Of a stretch of DNA of 38,813 bases, positions 7,367 to 15,135 are shown piece by piece. A program made the translations under genes and the position numbers. The DNA lies in assembly GCF_000701665.1 (NCBI RefSeq), contig NZ_JNJN01000027.1, forward strand, positions 1-38,813, written 5' to 3'. Origin of the DNA: Agathobaculum desmolans ATCC 43058 (lineage in GTDB: Bacteria; Bacillota; Clostridia; Oscillospirales; Butyricicoccaceae). Below the pieces are notes generated by a model. It had not been told where the DNA came from. It did not search any database and saw nothing but the letters and a program-made list of their open reading frames with translations. The first letter of the stretch is position 1; each line of letters opens with the position of its first letter.

Positions 7367-7951
7367 TTATGTATAAGTTTTGATGATTTCTTTTGCAACC
7401 ATTTTTTTGGTGATACATCGATCCATCGCCTGTTTTTCAATATAGCGATGCGCGCCTTGCTCATCCATTTTCAGTTCGCTGATCAGCAGCCATTTTGCAC
7501 GGTTTACAAGGCGGATTTCTTCCATTTTCTCTTCAATGGTCAAGGTTTGCTTTTCATTTTTTCGCAGGCGCTCCCGTGTGCTTGCCATCCAGTTCAGCGC
7601 CATTGCAATGGTTGACCTTGAAGTCGGCATTGGCAGGGTAAACACCCCATATTCGGCGACTTTGTCATAAATTTCTTCATGAACTTCCACGCGAGAAAAC
7701 AGAAGCACAACCGTCCCGCTGGTATTGCAGATATCAATTGCAAACCGTGTGCCCACCTCATCCGGCAGCGGGGCATTGATTATAATATAATCATAATTCC
7801 GCTCTGCGCAGGCTCTTTTCGCCGCACTTATGCTGGATGCAGAATGAATCGAGTTATATTTGGCTTCCGGCAGCAGAGTTGAAAGCGCATTCTTGAATCC
7901 TTCTGCTGCCGAAACGATCAGAATGCTGTAAGTCCGTTCTTTCAGACTCAT
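7367..7951 (-). CDS. nitR: ANTAR-domain transcription antitermination regulator
   Basis: A 194-residue protein with an N-terminal receiver-like domain (residues 8-120), a coiled-coil linker (about 125-145) and a C-terminal ANTAR RNA-binding domain: I-R-L-V-N-R-A-K-W-L-L-I-S-E-L-K-M-D-E-Q-G-A-H-R-Y-I-E, then D-R-C-I-T-K-K-M-V-A-K-E-I-I. The phospho-acceptor Asp is replaced by Asn59 (I-I-I-N-A-P-L-P-D), and the acidic pair after strand 1 is missing (V-S-A-A-E), so it cannot be phosphorylated normally. Signalling must be by another route, for example protein contact as proposed for the glutamine-synthetase-linked NitR type. It ends the glutamate synthase-glnA operon and probably binds the five hexaloop hairpins found here. 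The symbol follows the clostridial nitR-glnA arrangement. Confidence 0.88.
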   Translation of the reverse strand: MSLKERTYSILIVSAAEGFKNALSTLLPEAKYNSIHSASSISAAKRACAERNYDYIIINAPLPDEVGTRFAIDICNTSGTVVLLFSRVEVHEEIYDKVAEYGVFTLPMPTSRSTIAMALNWMASTRERLRKNEKQTLTIEEKMEEIRLVNRAKWLLISELKMDEQGAHRYIEKQAMDRCITKKMVAKEIIKTYT

Positions 7952-7986
7952 TTTTCCTCTCCCCTTTTGAAAACCGGAATTCCACT

Positions 7987-9198
7987 TTATTGATTGCAGT
8001 AAATATCCAAGATAGCTGCGGATACGTGTTCTCGAATAAATTCACTTTCTGCAGCCAGTTTGCAGGCCTCCCGCAAGTTTTCGGGCAGCTTTTTGAAGCC
8101 TGCCAATGTTTCAGCATCCGCCTTATAGAAGTTCAGATTTGCGGCGTTCGGCATGTCCAGCTTATTCTGAAGCCCGTATAATCCCGCATAAATCATCAGC
8201 GCAAACGCCAGATAGGGGTTTGCCGTCGGGTCGGGGGAACGAATCTCCGCGCGGCGATATTCCCCCACTGCCGCCGGAATCCGGACAAGCTGAGAGCGGT
8301 TTTCGCTCGACCAGGAAATATATCCCGGCGCTTTATTTTTCCCGAACCGCTGATAGGAATTCTCAGTCGGGTTCAGAAACGCCGTCATTTCCTCCACCTT
8401 ATCCAGAATTCCCGCAATCATGTAGCAAAGATTTTCCGAAGTTTCATTCGGTCTGACCGACATATTGATGTGAAACCCGTTGCCCGGCTCATTTTCCAGC
8501 GGCTTTGCCGAAAAATCTGCGCACAGCCCATTGCGGCGCGCTATCGTTTTCACGACGGTCTGAAACGTCATCACATGGTCGGCAGCGGTCAGCGCATCCG
8601 CATACCGGAAATCAATCTCATTCTGCCCCGGACCTTCCTCATGATGTGAACTTTCCGGGCGAATCCCCATCTGTTCCAAGGTCAGGCAGATTTCCCGGCG
8701 GATATTTTCTCCTCGGTCTTCGGGTGCAATATCCATATAACCCGCATCGTCATACGGAATCCTTGTCTGCTTTCCATTCTCGTCCAGCTGGAAAAGATAG
8801 AATTCCTGCTCCGCGCCAAACGCAAAACGATATCCCGCCTTTCCGGCATCCTCCATTGCCTGCTTCAGCAGACTGCGGGTATCGCACTCAAATGGAGTCC
8901 CGTCCGGATAGGTGATGCGGGTAAACATCCGCACAACCTTTCCATGCTCCGGTCTCCACGGCAGAAGCATCAAGGTTTCGGGTTCCGGATGCAACTGCAG
9001 GTCACATCTGGATTCATCTCCAAACCCGGCGATTGCGGACGCGTCAAACGCAATTCCGTATTTAAACGCGCGAGGCAGCTCGTCAGGCATAATCGAGATG
9101 TTCTTCTGCTTTCCGAATACATCGCAAAAAGAAAGGCGAATAAACTTGACGTCCTCCTCCTGCACATACTGTATAACTTCTTCCTTTGAATACTTCAT
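7987..9198 (-). CDS. glnA: Glutamine synthetase, type I, short form
   Basis: Makes glutamine from glutamate, ammonia and ATP. ATG 9198 (MKYSKEEVIQYV) is preferred over 9234 because AGGAAAGCGGGGAAG precedes it and the longer start would overlap the upstream gene. The beta-grasp domain has the usual F-C-D-V-F-G-K-Q-K-N. Active-site strands are visible: G-A-E-Q-E-F-Y-L-F, S-H-H-E-E-G-P-G-Q-N-E-I-D, N-G-F-H-I-N-M-S, N-P-T-E-N-S-Y-Q-R and E-Y-R-R-A-E-I-R-S-P-D-P-T-A-N-P-Y. At 403 residues it is about 40 shorter than ordinary type I enzymes, mainly C-terminally, and lacks the adenylylation Tyr segment, as expected in Firmicutes. The regulator gene follows at 35 bases. The C-terminal region that mediates feedback in Bacillus-type enzymes seems reduced. 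Confidence 0.9.
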   Translation of the reverse strand: MKYSKEEVIQYVQEEDVKFIRLSFCDVFGKQKNISIMPDELPRAFKYGIAFDASAIAGFGDESRCDLQLHPEPETLMLLPWRPEHGKVVRMFTRITYPDGTPFECDTRSLLKQAMEDAGKAGYRFAFGAEQEFYLFQLDENGKQTRIPYDDAGYMDIAPEDRGENIRREICLTLEQMGIRPESSHHEEGPGQNEIDFRYADALTAADHVMTFQTVVKTIARRNGLCADFSAKPLENEPGNGFHINMSVRPNETSENLCYMIAGILDKVEEMTAFLNPTENSYQRFGKNKAPGYISWSSENRSQLVRIPAAVGEYRRAEIRSPDPTANPYLAFALMIYAGLYGLQNKLDMPNAANLNFYKADAETLAGFKKLPENLREACKLAAESEFIREHVSAAILDIYCNQ

Positions 9199-9220
9199 AA
9201 CCGCTTCCCCGCTTTCCTGC

Positions 9221-9940
9221 TTAGTTTGCCACATACATCTGATGATAGGGGTTCTTGCTGTCCGGAGTTACAACTGTAAACGGCGCATCCAGTATTTCAT
9301 CGGCATGACATCCGAATAACGCACAGTATTCGTCCACATACCCCTTGATTTCTTCCAAATCCGTTTTTTCCGCCGGGCGTGCAGTCACCTGACTTGGAAA
9401 TTTGATGTCCTCGCATGCAGAACGCAAAAACATTTTTCCGCCGTGCATTCCAGTGCACGGAAAAAATCCGACGATTTTGCGGTTTTCTGCCGCAAGCCCC
9501 AGTACCACGATCGTGCCGCCCGCCTGATATTCGCCCAGAAAGCTGCCCGCCGTTCCGCCGATTACCATGACAGGGGCTTTATCCTGATAGGCTTTCATAT
9601 GGATTCCTGCGCGGTATCCCGCATTGCCCTTGACAAAAATCTTTCCGCCGCGCATGGCATACCCTGCCGCGTCTCCAATGTCCCCGTGAATCACAATTCT
9701 GCCGCCGTTCATCGTATCCCCGACCGCATCCTGCGCATTGGCATAAACCGTAATGTCCGCACCGTTCAAATAGGCGCCGAGCGCATTGCCCGGAACGCCC
9801 TCAATCGTAATATTCTGTCGGGACATGCCCGCCGCAATGAAACGCTGACCGCAGCAGCCGGTAATCAGGCAATCCTCCTGCGTCTTGCGAAGCGCTTCGT
9901 TCAGCGCTCTGTAATCCTGTTCTTTTCCATTGAATAACAT
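9221..9940 (-). CDS. gltB3: Glutamate synthase GXGXG-repeat subunit (C-terminal domain ORF)
   Basis: A 239-residue stand-alone version of the C-terminal right-handed beta-helix of the large GltB subunit. Repeats with the G-x-x-x-G pattern are clear: G-V-P-G-N-A-L-G-A-Y-L-N-G-A, D-A-V-G-D-T-M-N-G-G, D-I-G-D-A-A-G-Y-A-M-R-G-G and G-T-A-G-S-F-L-G-E-Y-Q-A-G-G. The tail (A-L-F-G-C-H-A-D-E-I-L) resembles archaeal-type ORF-split enzymes. The domain is structural, positioning the glutaminase and synthase sites with the ammonia tunnel. It is the third of three ORFs in order glutaminase-synthase-GXGXG. The gap to the synthase ORF is 84 bases, the longest in the operon. Confidence 0.88.
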   Translation of the reverse strand: MLFNGKEQDYRALNEALRKTQEDCLITGCCGQRFIAAGMSRQNITIEGVPGNALGAYLNGADITVYANAQDAVGDTMNGGRIVIHGDIGDAAGYAMRGGKIFVKGNAGYRAGIHMKAYQDKAPVMVIGGTAGSFLGEYQAGGTIVVLGLAAENRKIVGFFPCTGMHGGKMFLRSACEDIKFPSQVTARPAEKTDLEEIKGYVDEYCALFGCHADEILDAPFTVVTPDSKNPYHQMYVAN

Positions 9941-10024
9941 ATTATATCACGTCTCCGCCTATTCTTTCTACAGCATTTCGTCTAAATTTCTCGTTAAGCT
10001 CTCATGAAAATCAGTTGCACCCTA

Positions 10025-11530
10025 TCACTCTCCGGCGTGCGAAATGCCCAGAATCTCGAGTTCTTTATCTGTCAGCCCGATTCCGCGCAGCATCAAACGG
10101 TTGCCGCGCAGCGCTTCAATGGAGTTAATCCCCATACCGCCCATCAATTCCTTGATTTCATGCTGCCATGCCTGCATCAAATTGACAAGGCGCCGGCTTC
10201 CAACCTCCGGATCGAGACGCTTTACCAGTTCCGGACGCTGGGTTGCAATTCCCCAATTACATTTTCCGCTTTGGCAGGTGCGGCAGAGATGGCAGCCAAG
10301 CGCAAGCAGCGCTGCCGTTGCGATATAGCAGGCGTCTGCGCCGAGCGCAATTGCCTTTACAACATCCGCCGCGCTGCGGATGCTGCCGCCTGCGATCAGA
10401 GAAACCTGATTGCGGATTCCCTCATCCCGCAGCCGCTGATCGACCGCCGCAAGCGCCAGTTCAATGGGGATTCCCACATTGTCCCGAATCCGCGTGGGTG
10501 CTGCACCGGTTCCTCCGCGGAATCCGTCAATGGCGATGATATCTGCGCCGCTTCTGGCAATGCCGCTTGCAATTGCCGCAATATTATGTACCGCAGCCAC
10601 TTTTACGATAACCGGCTTTTGGTATTCGGTTGCCTCTTTCAGCGAAAATACCAGCTGTCTCAGGTCTTCAATCGAATAAATATCGTGATGCGGTGCAGGG
10701 GAAATTGCATCCGAGCCTTCCGGAATCATGCGGGTGCGGGAAACGTCCCCTACAATCTTTGTGCCCGGCAGATGTCCGCCAATTCCGGGCTTTGCCCCCT
10801 GCCCCATTTTGATTTCAATTGCAGCGCCCGCTTTGAGATAGTCTTCATAAACGCCAAAGCGCCCGCTCGCCACTTGAACGACCGTATTGTCTCCATAAAC
10901 ATAAAAATCCTGATGCAGCCCGCCCTCGCCGGTATTATAGAGAATTCCGAGTTCGGTCGCCGCGCGCGCAAGCGCAGCATGCGCATTATAGCTGATGGAG
11001 CCGTAGCTCATGGCAGAAAACATAACCGGCATGGAAAGCTCGATTTGCGGCGGCAGTTCGCATTTTATATCTCCCGCTTCGTCACGCGCAATCTTTTCAG
11101 GCTTCTTGCCCAGAAACACGCGCGTTTCCATCGGTTCCCGCAGCGGGTCAATCGGCGGATTTGTCACCTGAGACGCGTTGATTAAGATTTTATCCCAATA
11201 TACCGGCAGCGGATTCGGGTTGCCCATCGAGGACAGCAAAACGCCGCCGCTGTTTGCCTGCTTGTAAATCTCGTTGACGGTATCGCTTTTCCAGTTTGCA
11301 TTTTCGCGCATCGTACAGTCGCTTTTTACAATTTTCAGCGCACGTGTCGGGCAAACGGCAACACAGCGATGGCAGTTTACACATTTGCTCTCGTTCGCCA
11401 GCATCACACCCTTTTCCGCACAAAAACTGTGCACCTCGTTGGCGCACTGTTTTTCGCATACGCGGCAGACGATACAGCGGTCTTGATTTCTCACCACTTC
11501 AAATTCCGGATAAATAAGTTCCATATGCAT
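10025..11530 (-). CDS. gltB2: Glutamate synthase, ferredoxin-type FMN synthase subunit
   Basis: About 500 residues. The N-terminus is a two-cluster ferredoxin domain (C-I-V-C-R-V-C-E-K-Q-C and C-V-N-C-H-R-C-V-A-V-C-P), followed by the FMN-binding TIM barrel of glutamate synthase: G-E-G-G-L-H, K-M-G-Q-G-A-K-P-G-I-G-G-H-L-P-G, S-P-A-P-H-H-D-I-Y-S-I-E-D-L, D-G-F-R-G-G-T-G-A-A-P and the cysteine-rich C-H-L-C-R-T-C-Q-S-G-K-C. It turns 2-oxoglutarate plus tunnelled ammonia into glutamate. No NADPH-oxidising GltD is encoded nearby, so reductant probably arrives through the fused ferredoxin. Start: ATG 11530 directly follows the upstream stop; GTG 11542 would overlap it and its ribosome site is too close. 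Confidence 0.9.
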   Translation of the reverse strand: MHMELIYPEFEVVRNQDRCIVCRVCEKQCANEVHSFCAEKGVMLANESKCVNCHRCVAVCPTRALKIVKSDCTMRENANWKSDTVNEIYKQANSGGVLLSSMGNPNPLPVYWDKILINASQVTNPPIDPLREPMETRVFLGKKPEKIARDEAGDIKCELPPQIELSMPVMFSAMSYGSISYNAHAALARAATELGILYNTGEGGLHQDFYVYGDNTVVQVASGRFGVYEDYLKAGAAIEIKMGQGAKPGIGGHLPGTKIVGDVSRTRMIPEGSDAISPAPHHDIYSIEDLRQLVFSLKEATEYQKPVIVKVAAVHNIAAIASGIARSGADIIAIDGFRGGTGAAPTRIRDNVGIPIELALAAVDQRLRDEGIRNQVSLIAGGSIRSAADVVKAIALGADACYIATAALLALGCHLCRTCQSGKCNWGIATQRPELVKRLDPEVGSRRLVNLMQAWQHEIKELMGGMGINSIEALRGNRLMLRGIGLTDKELEILGISHAGE

Positions 11531-11531
11531 T

Positions 11532-12626
11532 TTAATACGCACCGTCCTTTACCTTTATGATGACCGGTTCCCCGCCCGCAGGCGCCCAGATATTTTCCGC
11601 ATCCGGTTCCATTGCACGGATTGCCGCTTCTTCACTTGCAATGTAAACCTTATCGTCCTTTTCCCCAACCACCATGGAGCGCAGCTTCAGCCGGTCATTG
11701 AGCGCCATAAGGCCGCCGTGAAATCCAAGCACAATGGAGAACGGTCCGGTAACCAGCAAACTCGGGAATACTGTGCGCAGATATTGATGCTTCTGCCGGT
11801 CTTTCAAATCGGTTTTATCTGCAATGGTGCTCCAAAAAGGCGCAGCAATCACACTTGCGGCTTCCCCGAGCGTCAGCCCCTGCACCCGGAGCAAATAATC
11901 CATGATATAGATAATCACTTCGGTATCGGTCTGCAAGGTGCACTGATACCCAAACATCTCAATAAACCGCCGGTTGGCATCATAGGAAGAGATTTCTCCG
12001 TTATGTACAATCGACCAATCGAGCAGCGTAAACGGATGTGCGCCGCCCCACCAGCCGGGGGTGTTCGTCGGATACCGTCCATGGGCAGTCCATGCATATC
12101 CCTCATACTCATCCAATCTGTAAAATACGCCGACATCCTCCGGAAATCCAACCGCCTTGAATGTTCCCATATTCTTTCCGCTGGAAAACACATAGGCGCC
12201 TTTCATTTCAGCATTGATCTTCATCACAATACGCGCAACGAACTCCTTTTCATCCAGCTGCATGGCAGCAAGCTGCGATTGCAGCGGAGCGACAAAATAT
12301 CTCCAGATGATCGGTTCGTCTGTAATCTGCGGAATGGTCCGCGTAGGAATAATTTCGCTTTTGACAATTTCAAAACGCTCTTTCAGGAGCACTTCGCATT
12401 CCTTCCGGATTGCGCGCGAATCAAAAAACATATGCAGTGCATAAAATTCCCGATACTCCGGATAAATCCCATACGCGGCGAACCCGCCGCCAAGTCCGTT
12501 GGAGCGGTCATGCATCGGGATCATCGCGTCGATTATTCTCTTACCGGACATTTTCTTTCCTTCTTTGGAAATCACCGCTGCAATTGCGCAGCCGGACGGA
12601 ATTCGCACCTGACCTTCTATTTTCAT
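11532..12626 (-). CDS. gltB1: Glutamate synthase glutaminase subunit (class II amidotransferase)
   Basis: A 364-residue N-terminal nucleophile glutaminase, the stand-alone equivalent of the first domain of GltB; it hydrolyses glutamine to supply ammonia. Cys13 (S-G-C-A-I-A-A-V-I) aligns with the catalytic N-terminal Cys, implying removal of a 12-residue propeptide. Glutamine-pocket elements follow: G-R-Y-P-T-N-T-P-G-W-W-G-G-A-H-P-F and V-H-N-G-E-I-S-S-Y-D-A-N, then T-D-T-E-V-I-I-Y. AAGGAAAG precedes ATG 12626. It is the first gene of the leftward operon, behind a promoter and a one-hairpin ANTAR leader. Downstream genes are tightly spaced, the synthase subunit starting 2 bases after its stop. 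Confidence 0.9.
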   Translation of the reverse strand: MKIEGQVRIPSGCAIAAVISKEGKKMSGKRIIDAMIPMHDRSNGLGGGFAAYGIYPEYREFYALHMFFDSRAIRKECEVLLKERFEIVKSEIIPTRTIPQITDEPIIWRYFVAPLQSQLAAMQLDEKEFVARIVMKINAEMKGAYVFSSGKNMGTFKAVGFPEDVGVFYRLDEYEGYAWTAHGRYPTNTPGWWGGAHPFTLLDWSIVHNGEISSYDANRRFIEMFGYQCTLQTDTEVIIYIMDYLLRVQGLTLGEAASVIAAPFWSTIADKTDLKDRQKHQYLRTVFPSLLVTGPFSIVLGFHGGLMALNDRLKLRSMVVGEKDDKVYIASEEAAIRAMEPDAENIWAPAGGEPVIIKVKDGAY

Positions 12627-12653
12627 ATCGTTTTCTTTCCTTTCGGGCTGAAA

Positions 12654-12711
12654 TAAAAGAAAAGGCGCTCATCTCAATGCAGAAATTTTCTGCACTGAAA
12701 TGAACGCCTTT
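12654..12711 (-). terminator. Leader terminator of the leftward operon (ANTAR-controlled)
   Basis: On the minus strand AAAGGCG pairs at a distance with GCGCCTTT around an inner TGCAGAAA/TTTCTGCA hairpin, followed by TTTTCTTTT. Its 5' arm is the hexaloop of the ANTAR hairpin, so the two folds exclude each other. Confidence 0.75.
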
Positions 12712-12717
12712 GCTCAT
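12700..12717 (-). promoter_or_regulatory. ANTAR hexaloop hairpin, gltB1 leader
   Basis: ATGAGC-[AAAGGC]-GTTCAT: a 6-bp stem and a six-base loop with A at position 1 and G at position 4, the known ANTAR recognition pattern. It lies at the very start of the transcript. No second consensus hairpin was found in this leader. Confidence 0.78.
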
Positions 12718-12725
12718 CCGCAAGT

Positions 12726-12754
12726 ATTCTACGACGGATTTTATATTTTGTCAA
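12726..12754 (-). promoter_or_regulatory. Promoter of the gltB1-gltB2-gltB3-glnA-nitR operon
   Basis: TTGACA (12754-12749), 17 bases, TAGAAT (12731-12726) on the minus strand; the transcript should begin near 12719, immediately before the ANTAR hairpin. Confidence 0.86.
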
Positions 12755-12813
12755 TGGCTCGCTGCAAAGTTTCAAACTTTTTGCAGTCCGCGCAAAATAT
12801 TTTCAAAAAATCG

Positions 12814-12842
12814 TTGACAAACATTTTCGCAAGGTGTATTAT
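12814..12842 (+). promoter_or_regulatory. Promoter of the glnN-amt operon
   Basis: TTGACA (12814-12819), 17 bases, TATTAT (12837-12842). The predicted start near 12849 puts the first ANTAR hairpin at the 5' end of the RNA. It diverges from the leftward promoter, with about 60 bases between the two -35 boxes. Confidence 0.88.
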
Positions 12843-12851
12843 GCGACTCAG

Positions 12852-12869
12852 AAAGGCAACGGCGTCTTT
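12852..12869 (+). promoter_or_regulatory. ANTAR hexaloop hairpin 1, glnN leader
   Basis: AAAGGC-[AACGGC]-GTCTTT, loop A1/G4. Its loop and 3' arm are used by the overlapping terminator at 12858-12904. Confidence 0.82.
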
Positions 12870-12904
12870 GAGTGGAAATGCTCAAAGACGCTGTTTTGCT
12901 TTTC
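12858..12904 (+). terminator. Leader terminator 1 of glnN
   Basis: An 11-bp perfect core GCGTCTTTGAG/CTCAAAGACGC, extended by four more pairs (one G-U), loop of 8, then TTTGCTTTT. It competes with hairpin 1. Confidence 0.85.
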
Positions 12905-12925
12905 AGTCTACAATTTCACAGACCA

Positions 12926-12943
12926 GAAGGCAAAGGCGTCTTT
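12926..12943 (+). promoter_or_regulatory. ANTAR hexaloop hairpin 2, glnN leader
   Basis: GAAGGC-[AAAGGC]-GTCTTT, loop A1/G4, overlapping the terminator at 12932-12979. Confidence 0.82.
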
Positions 12944-12979
12944 CATGTTTTCCCCTCATGAAAGGTGCCTTTCTCTTTT
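12932..12979 (+). terminator. Leader terminator 2 of glnN
   Basis: A 16-bp stem (12932-12947 with 12957-12972, including two G-U pairs), 9-base loop, then CTCTTTT. It uses the loop and 3' arm of hairpin 2. It gives the leader two antiterminator-terminator units in series. Confidence 0.86.
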
Positions 12980-13020
12980 GGTTTATACATCCACAACCTA
13001 ACAAAAAAGGAGAATGTTAC

Positions 13021-15117
13021 ATGAAAACGGTGTCGGACTACTTCGGAAGCTTGGTCTTTGATGACCGCGTAATGAAAGCTACTTTGCCCGCGAAGGTCTA
13101 CGCTTCGCTCAAAAAGACCATTGACGAAGGGACGGAACTGGATATCAGCGTTGCCAATGCGGTTGCCACCGCAATGAAGGACTGGGCGGTTTCCCGCGGC
13201 GCGACGCACTATACCCACTGGTTCCAGCCGCTCACAGGCATTACCGCAGAAAAGCATGACAGCTTTATCACGCCTTCGCCCGACGGCGGCGTTATTATGG
13301 AATTCTCCGGCAAGGAGCTGATCAAAGGCGAGCCGGACGCGTCCTCCTTCCCCAACGGCGGACTGCGCGCCACCTTTGAAGCCAGAGGCTACACCGCATG
13401 GGACCCCACTTCCTATGCATTTATCAAGGGCAAAACGCTGTGCATCCCTACCGCCTTCTGCTCGTACAGCGGTCATGCACTCGATAAAAAGACCCCGCTG
13501 CTCCGCTCCATGGAAGCGCTCAACAAGCAGGCACTGCGTATCCTCAAACTATTTGGAAGTGATTCTGTCAAGCGCGTTACCAGCTATGTCGGTCCTGAGC
13601 AGGAATATTTTCTCATCACGCAGGAAATGTATGACCAGCGCCCCGATCTCCGCTTTACCGGGCGCACCTTGTTCGGTGCAAAACCTCCCAAGGGGCAGGA
13701 AATGGACGATCACTACTTTGGCGTCATCAAGCCGCGCGTAGCCGCTTTTATGGAGGAACTGAACGAAGAACTGTGGAAACTGGGAATCCTCGCAAAAACC
13801 GAGCACAACGAGGTCGCGCCGGCACAGCACGAACTTGCCCCGATCTATACCACGACCAACATCGCAACCGACCACAACCAGCTCACCATGGAGATCATGC
13901 AGAAGGTCGCTTCCAAGCACGGTCTGGTCTGCCTGCTGCACGAAAAGCCCTTTGCGGGTGTAAATGGAAACGGCAAGCACAACAACTGGTCGATTGCCAC
14001 CGATGCCGGACAGAACCTGCTCTCCCCCGGCGAAACCCCCTATGAAAACGCACAATTCCTGCTGTTCCTGTGCGCGGTCATCAAGGCTGTGGACGATTAT
14101 CAGGACCTCCTCCGCATTTCGGTTGCAACCGCAGGCAACGATCACCGTCTCGGCGCAAACGAAGCGCCTCCCGCCGTGGTATCCATGTTCCTGGGGGATG
14201 AATTGAACGCTGTACTCGAAGCGATTGAAACCAATACGCCCTACAACGGCACGGAAAAGACCCAGATGAAGCTGGGTGTCGATGTGCTGCCCAAGTTCAA
14301 TCGTGATACGACTGACCGAAACCGAACCTCGCCCTTCGCCTTTACCGGCAACAAGTTCGAGTTCCGTATGCTCGGCTCCTCCAACAGCATTGCCTGTGCA
14401 AACATTATGCTCAACAGCGCTGTCGCCGAATCTCTTAAAATCTACGCAGACCGTCTTGAAAAGGCGGAAGATTTTGAAACCGCCCTGCATGAGATGATCC
14501 GTAAAACAATCAAAGATCACAAGCATATTATTTTCAACGGCAACGGTTATGACGAAGGCTGGATCCGTGAAGCAACCGAAACACGCGGGCTGCTGAACTA
14601 CCGCACCACCGCAGACTGCATGCCGCACCTGCTCGACCAGAAAAATGTGGATATGCTGACCTCGCACGGCGTATTCACCGAAGCCGAACTGCATTCCAGA
14701 TGCGAAATCATGCTGGAAAATTACTGCAAAACAATTCTGATCGAAGCAAACACCATGGTCGATATGGCGCAGACCCAAATTATCCCCTCCATTGAATCTT
14801 TCGTTGCCGATCTTGCAGCAACCGCTACTGCAAAGAAAGCGCTCGATCCTGCTCTGGCTTGCAGCTATGAAACCGGCATCGTCCGAAAACTCTCTGCGCT
14901 GACCGACCGCATTGGCGTGAAAGCAGAGGAACTGAAAGATGCCGCACTTTCCCTGGACCATGCAGAAGACATCATCGTCCAGTCCGCCATGATTCGCGAT
15001 ACGGTGCTCGGTCTGATGGGCGAACTGCGCGTTGCCTGCGACGAGGCTGAAACGCTGACATCGAAAAAATATTGGCCGTTCCCCGTCTATGCAGACCTGC
15101 TGTTTGGCGTAAAATAA
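13021..15117 (+). CDS. glnN: Glutamine synthetase, type III
   Basis: A 698-residue type III (GlnN) enzyme forming glutamine from glutamate and ammonia as a dodecamer. The start is [13 protein letters not shown] behind AAAAAAGGAG. Type III hallmarks include [48 protein letters not shown] and [11 protein letters not shown]. Length matches the 700-730 residue family. An in-frame extension to 12700 exists but runs through the leader terminators and lacks a ribosome site. The operon also encodes the Amt-PII transporter, so capture and fixation of ammonium are co-expressed. It is the second glutamine synthetase in the region. Confidence 0.96.
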   Translation: MKTVSDYFGSLVFDDRVMKATLPAKVYASLKKTIDEGTELDISVANAVATAMKDWAVSRGATHYTHWFQPLTGITAEKHDSFITPSPDGGVIMEFSGKELIKGEPDASSFPNGGLRATFEARGYTAWDPTSYAFIKGKTLCIPTAFCSYSGHALDKKTPLLRSMEALNKQALRILKLFGSDSVKRVTSYVGPEQEYFLITQEMYDQRPDLRFTGRTLFGAKPPKGQEMDDHYFGVIKPRVAAFMEELNEELWKLGILAKTEHNEVAPAQHELAPIYTTTNIATDHNQLTMEIMQKVASKHGLVCLLHEKPFAGVNGNGKHNNWSIATDAGQNLLSPGETPYENAQFLLFLCAVIKAVDDYQDLLRISVATAGNDHRLGANEAPPAVVSMFLGDELNAVLEAIETNTPYNGTEKTQMKLGVDVLPKFNRDTTDRNRTSPFAFTGNKFEFRMLGSSNSIACANIMLNSAVAESLKIYADRLEKAEDFETALHEMIRKTIKDHKHIIFNGNGYDEGWIREATETRGLLNYRTTADCMPHLLDQKNVDMLTSHGVFTEAELHSRCEIMLENYCKTILIEANTMVDMAQTQIIPSIESFVADLAATATAKKALDPALACSYETGIVRKLSALTDRIGVKAEELKDAALSLDHAEDIIVQSAMIRDTVLGLMGELRVACDEAETLTSKKYWPFPVYADLLFGVK

Positions 15118-15135
15118 GGAAAGAGGATGATTTCC

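Noticed and set aside
7222-7464. 80-codon minus-strand frame at the 3' end of the ANTAR regulator gene
   Set aside because: It overlaps the ANTAR coding region in another frame, has no ribosome site and no recognisable motif.
10004-11185. 393-codon plus-strand frame opposite the glutamate synthase FMN subunit
   Set aside because: Antisense of a gene with unmistakable FMN-barrel and ferredoxin motifs.
12700-13020. N-terminal extension of the type III glutamine synthetase to 12700
   Set aside because: It would run through the promoter, both terminators and the ANTAR hairpins, and family members start at the ATG with the ribosome site at 13021.
12843-13020. Glutamine riboswitch (glnA RNA) in front of glnN
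   Set aside because: The leader is explained by two hexaloop/terminator units; the compact three-stem glnA motif was not recognised.
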